Assembly (NCBI GenBank): GCA_963779515.1
Contig: CAVZYN010000018.1
Coordinates: forward strand, 434,001-498,000
Source: CAVZYN01 sp963779515
GTDB taxonomy: Bacteria; Pseudomonadota; Alphaproteobacteria; Rhizobiales; Hyphomicrobiaceae
Reading direction: 5' to 3'
DNA: 64,000 nucleotides
In this document: in pieces, positions 26,618-34,146 of the stretch
Layout: every line of letters starts with the position of its first letter
Numbering within the stretch: the stretch's first letter is position 1
The notes under the pieces: model-generated
Database searches by the model: none
The model's input: only the letters and a program-made list of their open reading frames with translations
Told to the model about the DNA's origin: nothing
Position numbers and translations under genes: made by a program

Positions 26618-26656
26618 CAAAAACAAAAACGGCCGGACGATCGCGTCCAGCCGTTT
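26618..26656 (-). terminator. Rho-independent terminator of the small membrane protein gene
   Basis: On the reverse strand AACGGCTGGACG pairs with CGTCCGGCCGTT around a short loop and is followed by TTTTTGTTTTTGG. It lies 26 bases after the stop of the gene at 26682-27095. Confidence 0.85.
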
Positions 26657-26681
26657 GATCGTGGTCAATTTTGAGTGAAGA

Positions 26682-27095
26682 TCAGCTGTCCGTGCCGATA
26701 TTCAGATCGCGGCGTGCCGTTCGCATTCCAATCGAGAAGCCGGCGACAACATCGATCAGGCAGGCGATCATGATGAAGAAGAACACCGACGAGGCGGCCG
26801 ATTCCGATATCAGGAACTGCACAAGGCAGGCGATGAACAGCAGCATCGACAAGCCATGATCTACCATGGCGCTGGTCGACGTGAAGGTCGACTTGATGAG
26901 CTCGGCAAACAGCAGCACCATCGTCAGGAGGATGATGAGATCGCCCCAGGTCAGCTGGATCGGCTTACGCATCAAGGGGAGCGTGAACACGCCCCGGCTG
27001 AGCGTCGCCTGAGCGTCCGCACCACCGCCGAACAACACGACGATGTTATAGACGATATACGAGATGACCAGCAGCGGAATGATCCGGATCGACAT
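26682..27095 (-). CDS. Small integral membrane protein, conserved hypothetical
   Basis: A 137-residue protein with four hydrophobic segments: IIPLLVISYIVYNIVVLF, DLIILLTMVLLFAELI, MLLFIACLVQFLI and VFFFIMIACLIDVVAGF. It ends in a basic/acidic tail (RTARRDLNIGTDS). I know similar four-pass proteins as conserved hypotheticals in alphaproteobacteria but no function. A GGGAG lies about 12 bases before the ATG at 27095. It forms a single-gene unit with its own terminator. Confidence 0.75.
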   Translation of the reverse strand: MSIRIIPLLVISYIVYNIVVLFGGGADAQATLSRGVFTLPLMRKPIQLTWGDLIILLTMVLLFAELIKSTFTSTSAMVDHGLSMLLFIACLVQFLISESAASSVFFFIMIACLIDVVAGFSIGMRTARRDLNIGTDS

Positions 27096-27225
27096 GCAAG
27101 GTGCTCCCAGAGAGGACGTTGGCGCCCGTGTCTAGTTATGAATTGTGACGCTTTTACTCCAGGAGGTGAAATCGCGTCGAGGAGGGCGCGTTGCGGGACT
27201 GTTGAGAACGTCCCGCGAGGTCGCC

Positions 27226-27411
27226 TCAGACGTCCGCCTTCGGTGCCAGGATCTGCTTGCCGCGATACTTGCCGGATTTCAGGTCGATGTGATGCGGACG
27301 GCGGCGCTCACCCAACTCTTTGTCTTCCACATAAAGCGGCGCCACGAGCGCATCGTGCGAGCGGCGGTTTCCGCGCTTCATGCGCGAGACCTTTTTCCTG
27401 GGTACAGCCAT
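27226..27411 (-). CDS. rpmF: 50S ribosomal protein L32
   Basis: A 61-residue protein with the L32 signature MAVPRKKVSRMKRGNRRSH followed by LVAPLYVEDKELGERRRPHH and a basic C-terminus ending KADV. Length and basic composition match alphaproteobacterial L32, which lacks the zinc-binding cysteines of some bacterial L32 forms. It is a component of the large ribosomal subunit. mtgA lies upstream on the same strand, 193 bases away, a neighbourhood known in Hyphomicrobiales. Confidence 0.97.
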   Translation of the reverse strand: MAVPRKKVSRMKRGNRRSHDALVAPLYVEDKELGERRRPHHIDLKSGKYRGKQILAPKADV

Positions 27412-27604
27412 GTGACATCTCCAATATCAGCAGCTCACGGGGCGCGCCTATCTTGAGCGAACCCTTGGCGTAGCCGCGAGAACGGTGAACCGGCGGGCGT
27501 GCAAGCGCTTCCGCGCACGGCCAACCCCTCGGATGGCGGGCTTATAGCTGCATCAAACGTCCATGACCAGAGCCATTCGGTGGCAAAACCACCGGAAACA
27601 GGCA

Positions 27605-28345
27605 TCAGGACCGCGTCAGAACACAGGCCGCATGCGTGACCGACACGCCAACCCGCCGCTGAATGGTATCCGCAAGGCGCAGCATGAGCGGCGTCGGGGC
27701 GTTGGCCCGCCGATCGGCCGGGTTCGGCAGTGAGATCGCGAGCAGCGCCGCCTCGCGTTCGTTAAGCTGTTCAGCAGACTTGCGAAAATAGGCTTGTGCC
27801 GCGGCCTCCGCGCCAAACAGGCCGGGCCCCCACTCGGCGATATTCAAATAGATCTCGAGGATGCGCCGCTTACTCCAGAACAGCTCGAGGTCGAGCGTGA
27901 CCGGCAGCTCGATGGCCTTCCGCACGTAGCTTTTCGACGGCCAAAGGAACAGGTTCTTCGCGACCTGCATGGAAATGGTGCTGCCACCGCCCACCAACCC
28001 CTCCTGGCCGCGTTCGAGCGCGGTTTCGATGGCCGACCAGTTGATGCCGTGGTGACGGCAGAACTGGCCGTCCTCGGACATGATCACGGCGCGGAGCAGA
28101 TGCGGCGAGATCCGGTTGAGCGGAACCCAGGTTTGGCGGATTGTCGTGCCGGTCAAGCGCTGTCCGAGCATCAGCGTCGAGGCAGGCGGATTGACAAAGC
28201 GGTAAGCAATGATCAGGCCCTGCAACAGTAGACCTACGATGAAGACGACATAGATCGCCACGCTGAAGGCGCGCCGGAGCGCGGCCAAGCGCCGGCGCGG
28301 CTGGGCGCCGAGCGTCTCAGAGAGGGGCGGCCAGACGTTCGACAT
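27605..28345 (-). CDS. mtgA: Monofunctional biosynthetic peptidoglycan transglycosylase
   Basis: A 246-residue GT51 enzyme from the ATG at 28345. One N-terminal membrane anchor (AFSVAIYVVFIVGLLLQGLI) precedes the glycosyltransferase domain. Motif 1 is VIMSEDGQFCRHHGINW with the catalytic Glu in SED. GGGSTISMQVAKNLFLWP and RRILEIYLNIAEWGPG are further GT51 motifs. It polymerises lipid II into glycan strands at the inner membrane without a transpeptidase domain. It is divergent from ispA with 112 bases between the starts. Confidence 0.95.
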   Translation of the reverse strand: MSNVWPPLSETLGAQPRRRLAALRRAFSVAIYVVFIVGLLLQGLIIAYRFVNPPASTLMLGQRLTGTTIRQTWVPLNRISPHLLRAVIMSEDGQFCRHHGINWSAIETALERGQEGLVGGGSTISMQVAKNLFLWPSKSYVRKAIELPVTLDLELFWSKRRILEIYLNIAEWGPGLFGAEAAAQAYFRKSAEQLNEREAALLAISLPNPADRRANAPTPLMLRLADTIQRRVGVSVTHAACVLTRS

Positions 28346-28457
28346 GGGGGCGCGGCGCTGTTGGCGGGACCTGACCTTCGCGTTAAAACCGGGCGAAGCT
28401 GCGGCATGTCCAGGGCTTGCACCCGATATCAGCCAGTTACTTGAAAGTGGAGTTAAC

Positions 28458-29360
28458 GTGGAGACAGGCTTTGAAGCCAAGCTGCGCGCGGCGGCCGATC
28501 ATGTCGATGCGTGCCTGGTGCTATGGCTCGATCGCGGGGCCGCCGCTGACGCGCGGTTGTTGTCGGCGATGCGGCACGGCGTGCTTGGTGGTGGCAAGCG
28601 CTTTCGCCCGTTTCTCGTGACGGAGTGCGCAGGTCTCTTTGGGATCTCGGCGGAGAGAAGTGTCGATGCCGCGGCCGCGCTCGAGTGCATCCATTGCTAC
28701 AGTTTGGTGCACGACGACTTGCCCTGCATGGACAATGACACGCTCCGGCGCGGGCAACCGACGGTGTGGGCCAAGTTCGACGAATGGACGGCGGTGCTCG
28801 CTGGCGACGCCCTGCTGACCTTGGCGTTCGAGATCACCGCGACGCCGCAGCCCGGGCGCGATGCGATCGCGTCGAATGCATTGACTTTGGCGCTTGCGCG
28901 CGCGGCGGGTGCCGCCGGGATGGTCGGCGGCCAGGCGATCGATCTTGCAGCCGATAAGCGCGGCGAACCAGCCGCGCCGACGCTCGCACACGTGCGCCGC
29001 TTGCAAAGTCTCAAGACCGGCGCGCTCATTCGTGTCGCCTGCGAGATGGGCGCAATCCTCGGCGCCGCCAGCGCTGTGGAACGCGCCGCTCTTCTGACGT
29101 ATGGCGATCAGCTCGGCTTTGCGTTCCAGATCGCGGACGATCTCCTGGACGTGGAGGGCAGCGCCGCTGTCACCGGCAAGGCGGTCGGCAAGGATGCAGC
29201 CGCCGGCAAGGCCACATTGGTATCGTTGATGGGCATTGCGGCGGCGCGTGCAAAACTCGCCGAGGTCGAGCGTGCCGCGATCGACGCGCTCGCTCCGTTT
29301 GGCCCCAGGGCCGACGCGTTGCGCGCCGCCGCCCGCTTCATGAGCCGCCGCCAGAGTTGA
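28458..29360 (+). CDS. ispA: Polyprenyl (farnesyl/geranyl) diphosphate synthase
   Basis: A 300-residue trans-isoprenyl diphosphate synthase starting at the GTG at 28458, with GGAG about six bases upstream. The first Asp-rich motif is DDLPCMD (residues 86-92) followed by NDTLRRGQPT, and the second is DDLLD (227-231). LGGGKRFRPFL binds the diphosphate. The length and the insertion in the first DDxxxxD motif fit the bacterial farnesyl diphosphate synthase class, which condenses isopentenyl diphosphate with an allylic primer. The window has no dxs partner. An upstream extension to 28344 is unlikely. Confidence 0.93.
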   Translation: METGFEAKLRAAADHVDACLVLWLDRGAAADARLLSAMRHGVLGGGKRFRPFLVTECAGLFGISAERSVDAAAALECIHCYSLVHDDLPCMDNDTLRRGQPTVWAKFDEWTAVLAGDALLTLAFEITATPQPGRDAIASNALTLALARAAGAAGMVGGQAIDLAADKRGEPAAPTLAHVRRLQSLKTGALIRVACEMGAILGAASAVERAALLTYGDQLGFAFQIADDLLDVEGSAAVTGKAVGKDAAAGKATLVSLMGIAAARAKLAEVERAAIDALAPFGPRADALRAAARFMSRRQS

Positions 29361-29503
29361 CTTCGGTGAACGCCAAGGGACCACCAAGAAGCCCGCTCCC
29401 CATTAGGAAAGCGGATGCTGGCGTACAGAACTAATGATTGTGCGCGTTCTGTAGCCGCCGTTACGACTCTGGAATATCTATGGTGACATCTGAGGGAATG
29501 GGA

Positions 29504-30610
29504 ATGCAGCTCGGCTTTTTCACGATGCCGATCCATCCGCTGGAGAAGGATTGGCGGCAGTGTCTGCGCGAGGATCGCGAGGCGTTCGTGCTGGCCGACG
29601 AACTCGGCTTCGTCGAGGGCTATGCCGGCGAGCACGTCACCGACAAGGCCGAGAACATCACGCACTGCATCACGTTCATTGCCACGCTCGTCGACCGCGT
29701 CAAGCGCATGAAGCTCGGCACCGGCACTGTCAACATGCCGAACGCGCATCCAGCGGCCATCGCCGCGCAGATCGCGATGCTCGATCACCTGCTCGACGGC
29801 CGTTTCATTTTTGGAATCAGTCCGGGCGGGTTGCTGTCGGATGCCGAAGCGTTCGGCAATCTCGATGCCAATCGCAACGCGATGTTCCTCGAGGCGATCA
29901 ATACGGTGCTGCAAATTTGGGCCTCGGACCCGCCCTACAACATCGATGGCAAGTACTGGAAGGTCTCGACGGCGCGCACGCTGATGGCCGAGATCGGTCA
30001 GGGCCTGATGCCGAAGCCGCTGCAGCGGCCGCATCCGCCGATCGTGGTGACGGCGGTGGCGCCGCATTCCAAGGGGGTGACGGAAGCGGCCGCCCGCGGC
30101 TGGGACCCAATCTCGGCGAACTTCCTGATGCCGAACTGGGTCAAGAGCCACTGGCCGAAGTATGTCGAGGGTTGCGCGAAGGGCGGCCGCCCGGCCGATC
30201 CGGCCAACTGGCGCGTCGCCAAGAGCATTTTCGTCGCCGAAGACGACAAGACCGCCAAGACCTATGTCTCGGCGCCCAACAGCCCCTATCGCCAGTACTA
30301 CGGATCGCTCGCAACCAAGCTCAAAAAGAACGGTCGCATCGAACTCTTCAAGACCTCGCGCGACATGCCGGATGATGCGGTCACCATGGACTTCATCATG
30401 GACAAGCTCGTCATCTGGGGCTCGCCGCGAAAGGTGGCGGACGAGTTGCTCAAATTCCGCGACGAAGTCGGCGACTTCGGGACCTTGCTTTATGCCGGCA
30501 AGGATTGGCTCGACTATGACCTCGGCCGCCGGTCCATGATCCTGACCGCCGAAAAAGTGCTGCCGGCGGTTAACGCCGCCATTGGTGGGGGCCGCAAGGC
30601 CGCTGAATAG
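29504..30610 (+). CDS. LLM class flavin-dependent oxidoreductase
   Basis: A 368-residue luciferase-like monooxygenase. The start at 29504 (MQLGFFTMPIHP) has GAGGG seven bases upstream and matches the family N-terminus; earlier ATGs at 29438, 29480 and 29498 are less likely. Typical barrel segments are LGFVEGYAGEHVTDK, RMKLGTGTVNMPNAHP, DGRFIFGISPGG and PPIVVTAVAPHS. Such enzymes use reduced flavin and oxygen. The last 90 bases of this gene are duplicated downstream of hicBA (31134-31225). Substrate unknown. Confidence 0.88.
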   Translation: MQLGFFTMPIHPLEKDWRQCLREDREAFVLADELGFVEGYAGEHVTDKAENITHCITFIATLVDRVKRMKLGTGTVNMPNAHPAAIAAQIAMLDHLLDGRFIFGISPGGLLSDAEAFGNLDANRNAMFLEAINTVLQIWASDPPYNIDGKYWKVSTARTLMAEIGQGLMPKPLQRPHPPIVVTAVAPHSKGVTEAAARGWDPISANFLMPNWVKSHWPKYVEGCAKGGRPADPANWRVAKSIFVAEDDKTAKTYVSAPNSPYRQYYGSLATKLKKNGRIELFKTSRDMPDDAVTMDFIMDKLVIWGSPRKVADELLKFRDEVGDFGTLLYAGKDWLDYDLGRRSMILTAEKVLPAVNAAIGGGRKAAE

Positions 30611-30611
30611 C
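30520..30611 (+). repeat. 92-bp direct repeat, left copy (end of the LLM gene)
   Basis: The final 92 bases of the LLM gene, including its stop codon, recur at 31134-31225 with six differences. Four of the six are synonymous when read as protein. The two copies flank hicBA. Confidence 0.9.
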
Positions 30612-30657
30612 CCCTATCGCGCTTGCAACGCTTAGAACCGGCGCTAGATTGGTGATC

Positions 30658-30891
30658 ATGACAAGACATGCGCGCTCGTTCACCGTCGTTTTGGAGCCTG
30701 CCGAAGAGGGCGGGTTCGTCGTGACCGTGCCGGCACTGCCCGAAGTCGGCACCCAAGGCGACACCTACGACGAGGCGATGGCAAACGCGCGCGAAGCCAT
30801 CGAATTGGTTGTTGAAGATCGGTTGGCCCGCGGAGAAGCCATTCCCGATGACGTGCAGCCAAAGATCGATCGGATCACGATCGCTGCATGA
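30658..30891 (+). CDS. hicB: HicB family antitoxin
   Basis: A 77-residue type II antitoxin with the partial RNase H fold: SFTVVLEPAEEGGFVVTVPA then LPEVGTQGDTYDEAMANARE and a C-terminal tail that would carry or replace the DNA-binding part. The ATG at 30658 is used; two upstream non-ATG starts (TTG 30649, GTG 30652) are possible. It overlaps hicA by four bases (ATGA at 30888). HicB binds and blocks the HicA mRNA interferase and represses the operon. Here the antitoxin comes first, the reverse of the classical hicAB order but common. Confidence 0.9.
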   Translation: MTRHARSFTVVLEPAEEGGFVVTVPALPEVGTQGDTYDEAMANAREAIELVVEDRLARGEAIPDDVQPKIDRITIAA

Positions 30892-31120
30892 GCGACAGAC
30901 TGCCCGCGCTGAAGGCAGATGAGGTGATCCGGGCGCGAAAAGTGCGGGCTTCGAAGTGATGCGCATCAGAGGAAGCCACCACATCATGCGACATCGCGAT
31001 GATCCCAACCGCGGCACGGTGGTGCCTGTGCACGCAGGGAAGGACATTAAGCGAGGTTTGCTGCGCAAAATCATCGGTGACGCAGGTCTGACTGCAGACG
31101 AATTCAAGTCGCTCCTTTAG
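30888..31120 (+). pseudogene. hicA: HicA family toxin, frameshifted
   Basis: The first frame gives MSDRLPALKADEVIRAR and then stops. From about 30944 another frame gives AGFEVMRIRGSHHIMRHRDD then GTVVPVHAGKDIKRGLLRKI to the TAG at 31118-31120, which is a full HicA end. The span of 233 bases is one short of 78 codons. The break falls on AAAA at 30938-30941, so loss of one A from a five-A run explains it. The catalytic His (GSHH) is present. HicA cleaves mRNA; this copy would be dead unless the missing base is a sequencing error. Confidence 0.85.
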
Positions 31121-31133
31121 TCGAGCAAATTAG

Positions 31134-31225
31134 CCTCCGCCGCCGGTCGATGATCCTGGCCGCCGAAAAAGTGCTGCCGGCGGTTAACGCCGCCATCGGC
31201 GGGGGCCGCAAGGCCGCCGAATAGC
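31134..31225 (+). repeat. 92-bp direct repeat, right copy (LLM gene tail)
   Basis: This encodes LRRRSMILAAEKVLPAV followed by the same C-terminus as the LLM protein and the same TAG stop, but has no gene upstream. With 30520-30611 it brackets hicBA. The mostly synonymous differences suggest it comes from a homologous gene rather than from a recent copy event. Confidence 0.88.
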
Positions 31226-31360
31226 GCGCTACTCCCACGATCGTGACGAATGGCAATGCCGAGGCCGCTTGTACAGGATGGGCGACAGTCCTAAGCTCCG
31301 CGCGCGGGACGTGGGAGCAACCCACGCATGTCAGGCTCGGAAACCCAAGGACTGAGTGCC

Positions 31361-31696
31361 ATGTGTCGCATTTTTGCAGCCCAACCTCCGGAAACTTATG
31401 CATCAGAGACGCGCTCCGTGCGTCTTGGTGGTCATGTGACATCGGTGCGCCTCGAGGCAGCTTTCTGGGCCATTCTCGAAGAGATCGCTGAAAGCCAGAG
31501 CGTGACAGTGCCGAAATTCCTGACCAAACTTCACGATGAAGTCCTCCATTCCGGCGCCAAGGGGCAGAATTTTGCCTCGCTCCTGCGCTGCGCCTGCCTG
31601 ACGTATGTCACGCAGGTGAAGGGCAACGCCGGCATTGCGGATGAGGTCCGAACCGAGGCAAAGCGCGATTTCGCGGTGGTCCATCCAGCGGCGTGA
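31361..31696 (+). CDS. Ribbon-helix-helix domain protein (RHH_4 type)
   Basis: A 111-residue protein from the ATG at 31361 (MCRIFAAQPPETYASETRSV) with AAGGA about nine bases upstream. The ribbon-helix-helix region is VRLGGHVTSVRLEAAFWAIL followed by EEIAESQSVTVPKFLTKLHD. Proteins with the MCxIFAxQPPExY start are conserved in Hyphomicrobiales and probably bind DNA. It resembles the smaller protein at 37135-37353 in the core (SLEAAFWDALKEIA). Targets unknown. Confidence 0.82.
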   Translation: MCRIFAAQPPETYASETRSVRLGGHVTSVRLEAAFWAILEEIAESQSVTVPKFLTKLHDEVLHSGAKGQNFASLLRCACLTYVTQVKGNAGIADEVRTEAKRDFAVVHPAA

Positions 31697-31744
31697 CGCA
31701 AAACATTTTGTGATGTTTCGTTCGGGTCCCTGAGAGGACGAGCG

Positions 31745-32551
31745 ATGGCGGAAGCAGCGCGACATGATGCGTGGCAAGCTGGGGACAGCTACGACGCCTA
31801 TATGGGGCGGTGGAGCCGCGAGATTGCGCCGAGGTTTCTCGATTGGGTCGATGCCGGGAGCAGCCTCGACTGGTTGGATGTAGGCTGCGGGACGGGTGCG
31901 CTGAGTGCCGCCATTTTCGCGCGATGCGAGCCCCGCAGCGTGATTTCGATCGATCCGTCCGAAGGTTTCATCGCGACGGCGCAAGCGAAGGTGAAAGACG
32001 TTCGCGCGGACTTCCGCGTTGGCGATGCTCAAGACCTGCAGCTTGAGAGCGACAGCCGGGATCGTGTCGTGTCGGCGTTGGTGCTCAACTTCGTGCCCGA
32101 CAAGATCAAGGCGCTCACCGAGATGCGAAAGATTGCGCGCCCTGGAGGAACAGTAGCCTTCTACGTGTGGGACTATCCGGGTGGCGGCGTTGAATTCATG
32201 CGCGCGTTCTGGACGGCCGCGGCAAGCCTCGACCCCGCCGCTGCGGACCTCGCGGAGGGGCGGCGCTTTCCATTTTGCACGGCGGAGGGATTGTCCGATC
32301 TCATGCGTCAAGCCGGTTTCTCGGCGATCGACGTCACATCCATCGAAGCGCCAACGGTGTTCCATGACTTCGACGACTTCTGGCACCCGTTCACGCTCGG
32401 GGCTGGGCCAGCACCCGGTTACTGCGTGAGCCTCGGTGCCGAGGCGCGGCAACGTCTGCAGCATCGGCTGCAGGACACACTGCCACGCCGCGAGGATGGC
32501 GCAATCCCACTCAAAACGCGCGCATGGGCGCTGAAGAGCAGGGTGGCTTGA
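31745..32551 (+). CDS. Class I SAM-dependent methyltransferase
   Basis: A 268-residue methyltransferase. Motif I is WLDVGCGTGALSAAI, motif II VISIDPSEGFI, and the acidic motif VGDAQDLQLES. An AGAGGA ribosome site lies just before the ATG at 31745. The family methylates small molecules or quinone-like substrates (UbiE-like fold); no neighbour indicates the substrate. It lies about 48 bases after the ribbon-helix-helix gene and may be co-transcribed. Confidence 0.85.
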   Translation: MAEAARHDAWQAGDSYDAYMGRWSREIAPRFLDWVDAGSSLDWLDVGCGTGALSAAIFARCEPRSVISIDPSEGFIATAQAKVKDVRADFRVGDAQDLQLESDSRDRVVSALVLNFVPDKIKALTEMRKIARPGGTVAFYVWDYPGGGVEFMRAFWTAAASLDPAAADLAEGRRFPFCTAEGLSDLMRQAGFSAIDVTSIEAPTVFHDFDDFWHPFTLGAGPAPGYCVSLGAEARQRLQHRLQDTLPRREDGAIPLKTRAWALKSRVA

Positions 32552-32679
32552 ACCCGCAAGAGAGCGGCTCCACGTCGGATTTTGCACGTGTAGCAGCCAC
32601 CTACTACCTGAAGTGCCGTTTGCTGGTTTTAGCTCGTGGGAGGAAATGTCTCTCTTGCGGCTGCGGCCAACAGGAACCA

Positions 32680-33096
32680 ATGGGGTGGAAGACGCCAGAG
32701 GTCCACGATGGATCTCGCTCGATGTGTGGGCCGGCCGCTGCCGGTGTGGGCATGCTGACGCTGCTCATTCTATCGCCCGGCGTGGCTAAGGCTAATGACG
32801 ACGCCAAACGCCAGTTCGTTACGAGCTGCGGCGTCTGCCACACGGCGGAGAAGGACGCCACGCACCGCCAGGGCCCCAATCTCTTTGGCATCTTTGGCAA
32901 GCAGGCCGGCAAGATCGCCGAATTCAAATATTCCGAGGTTCTCGCCAAGGCCGATCTCACCTGGGACGAGGCGACGCTCGACCGCTGGATCGAGGACGCC
33001 GCCACCGTGCAACCCGGCACGACGATGGCCTATCGCCAGCGCGATCCCGAGAAGCGCAAGCTCATCATCACGTATCTCAAGACACTCGTACCCTGA
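32680..33096 (+). CDS. c-type cytochrome, class I
   Basis: A 138-residue monohaem cytochrome c from the ATG at 32680 (AGGA five bases upstream). A signal segment (GVGMLTLLILSPGVAKA) precedes the mature domain. The haem site is CGVCH in SCGVCHTAEK, followed by QGPNLFGIFGK, which is typical of cytochrome c2/c550, and the probable axial Met is in GTTMAYRQ. It would carry electrons in the periplasm. It sits just upstream of glyoxalase and the dehydrogenase pair, so it may be the electron acceptor for the GMC enzyme. An alternative start is 32722. Confidence 0.9.
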   Translation: MGWKTPEVHDGSRSMCGPAAAGVGMLTLLILSPGVAKANDDAKRQFVTSCGVCHTAEKDATHRQGPNLFGIFGKQAGKIAEFKYSEVLAKADLTWDEATLDRWIEDAATVQPGTTMAYRQRDPEKRKLIITYLKTLVP

Positions 33097-33108
33097 CGGA
33101 GAAGGCCC

Positions 33109-33504
33109 ATGGCCAAAGCCATCCACACCATGATCCGCGTGCTCGACGAAGCCAAAGCCGTCGATTTCTATACCCGCGCATTCGCGCTCCAGATCGCCGA
33201 CCGCTTCCCCTTTGACGGCTTCACGCTGATCTACCTGCGCAACAAGGAAGCCGACTTCGAGATCGAGCTGACGGTCAATCATGATCGCAAAGAGCCTTAC
33301 GATCTGGGCGCCGGTTATGGTCATCTCGCGGTCGCGGTCGATGATATCGCGGCCGAGCACGCGCGCTTCGAGCGCGAGGGCTTCAAGCCCAACCCGGTGA
33401 AGGAGTTCCATCGTGACGGCGCGCTTCTGGCAAAGTTCTTCTTTGTCTCCGATCCCGATGGGTACAAGATCGAGGTCTTGCAAAAGCACGGCCGCTATCG
33501 CTGA
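33109..33504 (+). CDS. gloA: Lactoylglutathione lyase (glyoxalase I)
   Basis: A 131-residue VOC-fold enzyme with a strong ribosome site (GGAGAAGG). The four metal ligands expected for glyoxalase I are present: His6, Glu53 (FEIELT), His72 (GYGHLAV) and Glu122 (GYKIEVLQ), in the same spacing as in E. coli GloA. The segment DLGAGYGHLAVAVDD is close to the E. coli one. The enzyme isomerises the hemithioacetal of methylglyoxal and glutathione to S-lactoylglutathione. It lies 12 bases after the cytochrome gene. Other VOC enzymes share the fold, but the residue match supports this call. Confidence 0.88.
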   Translation: MAKAIHTMIRVLDEAKAVDFYTRAFALQIADRFPFDGFTLIYLRNKEADFEIELTVNHDRKEPYDLGAGYGHLAVAVDDIAAEHARFEREGFKPNPVKEFHRDGALLAKFFFVSDPDGYKIEVLQKHGRYR

Positions 33505-33579
33505 CGGTCGCGCGGAAAAAACGAGAGCGAACAACGCACCACATTCAAACTTCAGGTGTAACTTCAGGAGGAGATAACA

Positions 33580-34119
33580 ATGTCCGAACAAATGGACCAC
33601 GAACAGGTTGATCGCCGGCAATTCTTGTCTGGATCGACCGCGGCCGTCGCGCTGATGACCATCAGCGGCACCGCGGTGCTGCACACCTCCGAGGCATGGG
33701 GGCTCGAGACCAAGACGCTGAAGCCGGAAGTGATGCGCACGCTCATCAAAATGTCGCGCGATATCTTCCCGCACGATCGCATCGCCGACAAGTTTTATGC
33801 CCTCGCCTGCAAGAGCTACGACGAAAAATCCGCTGCCGATCCAAAACTGAAAGCGCTCTGCGAAGCGGGCGTCGCGCGCTTCGATGCAGCCGCGCAGAAG
33901 GCGCACAAGATGCCGTACGCGAGCGTGCCGTGGGAGGCGCAGCGCTCAGCCCTCATTCGCGCCAACCAGGACAGCGGGCTGTTCAAGAAGCTGCGCGGCG
34001 ATCTCGTCGTCTCGCTCTACAACCAAAAGGATGTGTGGCCGCTGTTTGGCTACGAAGGCGAAAGCGCCTCCAAGGGCGGCTACGTCTCGCGCGGTTTCAA
34101 CGACATCAAGTGGCTGTGA
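33580..34119 (+). CDS. Gluconate 2-dehydrogenase subunit 3 family protein
   Basis: A 179-residue small subunit of a membrane-bound sugar/alcohol dehydrogenase, preceded by an AGGAGG ribosome site. It has a Tat signal (DRRQFLSGSTAAVALMTISG), so it should be exported folded, carrying the catalytic partner with it. The body (LIKMSRDIFPHDRIADKFYA) matches the family. The GMC large subunit starts 27 bases downstream, which has no signal peptide of its own and is probably co-exported. Substrate unknown. Confidence 0.9.
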   Translation: MSEQMDHEQVDRRQFLSGSTAAVALMTISGTAVLHTSEAWGLETKTLKPEVMRTLIKMSRDIFPHDRIADKFYALACKSYDEKSAADPKLKALCEAGVARFDAAAQKAHKMPYASVPWEAQRSALIRANQDSGLFKKLRGDLVVSLYNQKDVWPLFGYEGESASKGGYVSRGFNDIKWL

Positions 34120-34146
34120 GCCGCATCGACTTCGGAGGACTGAATT

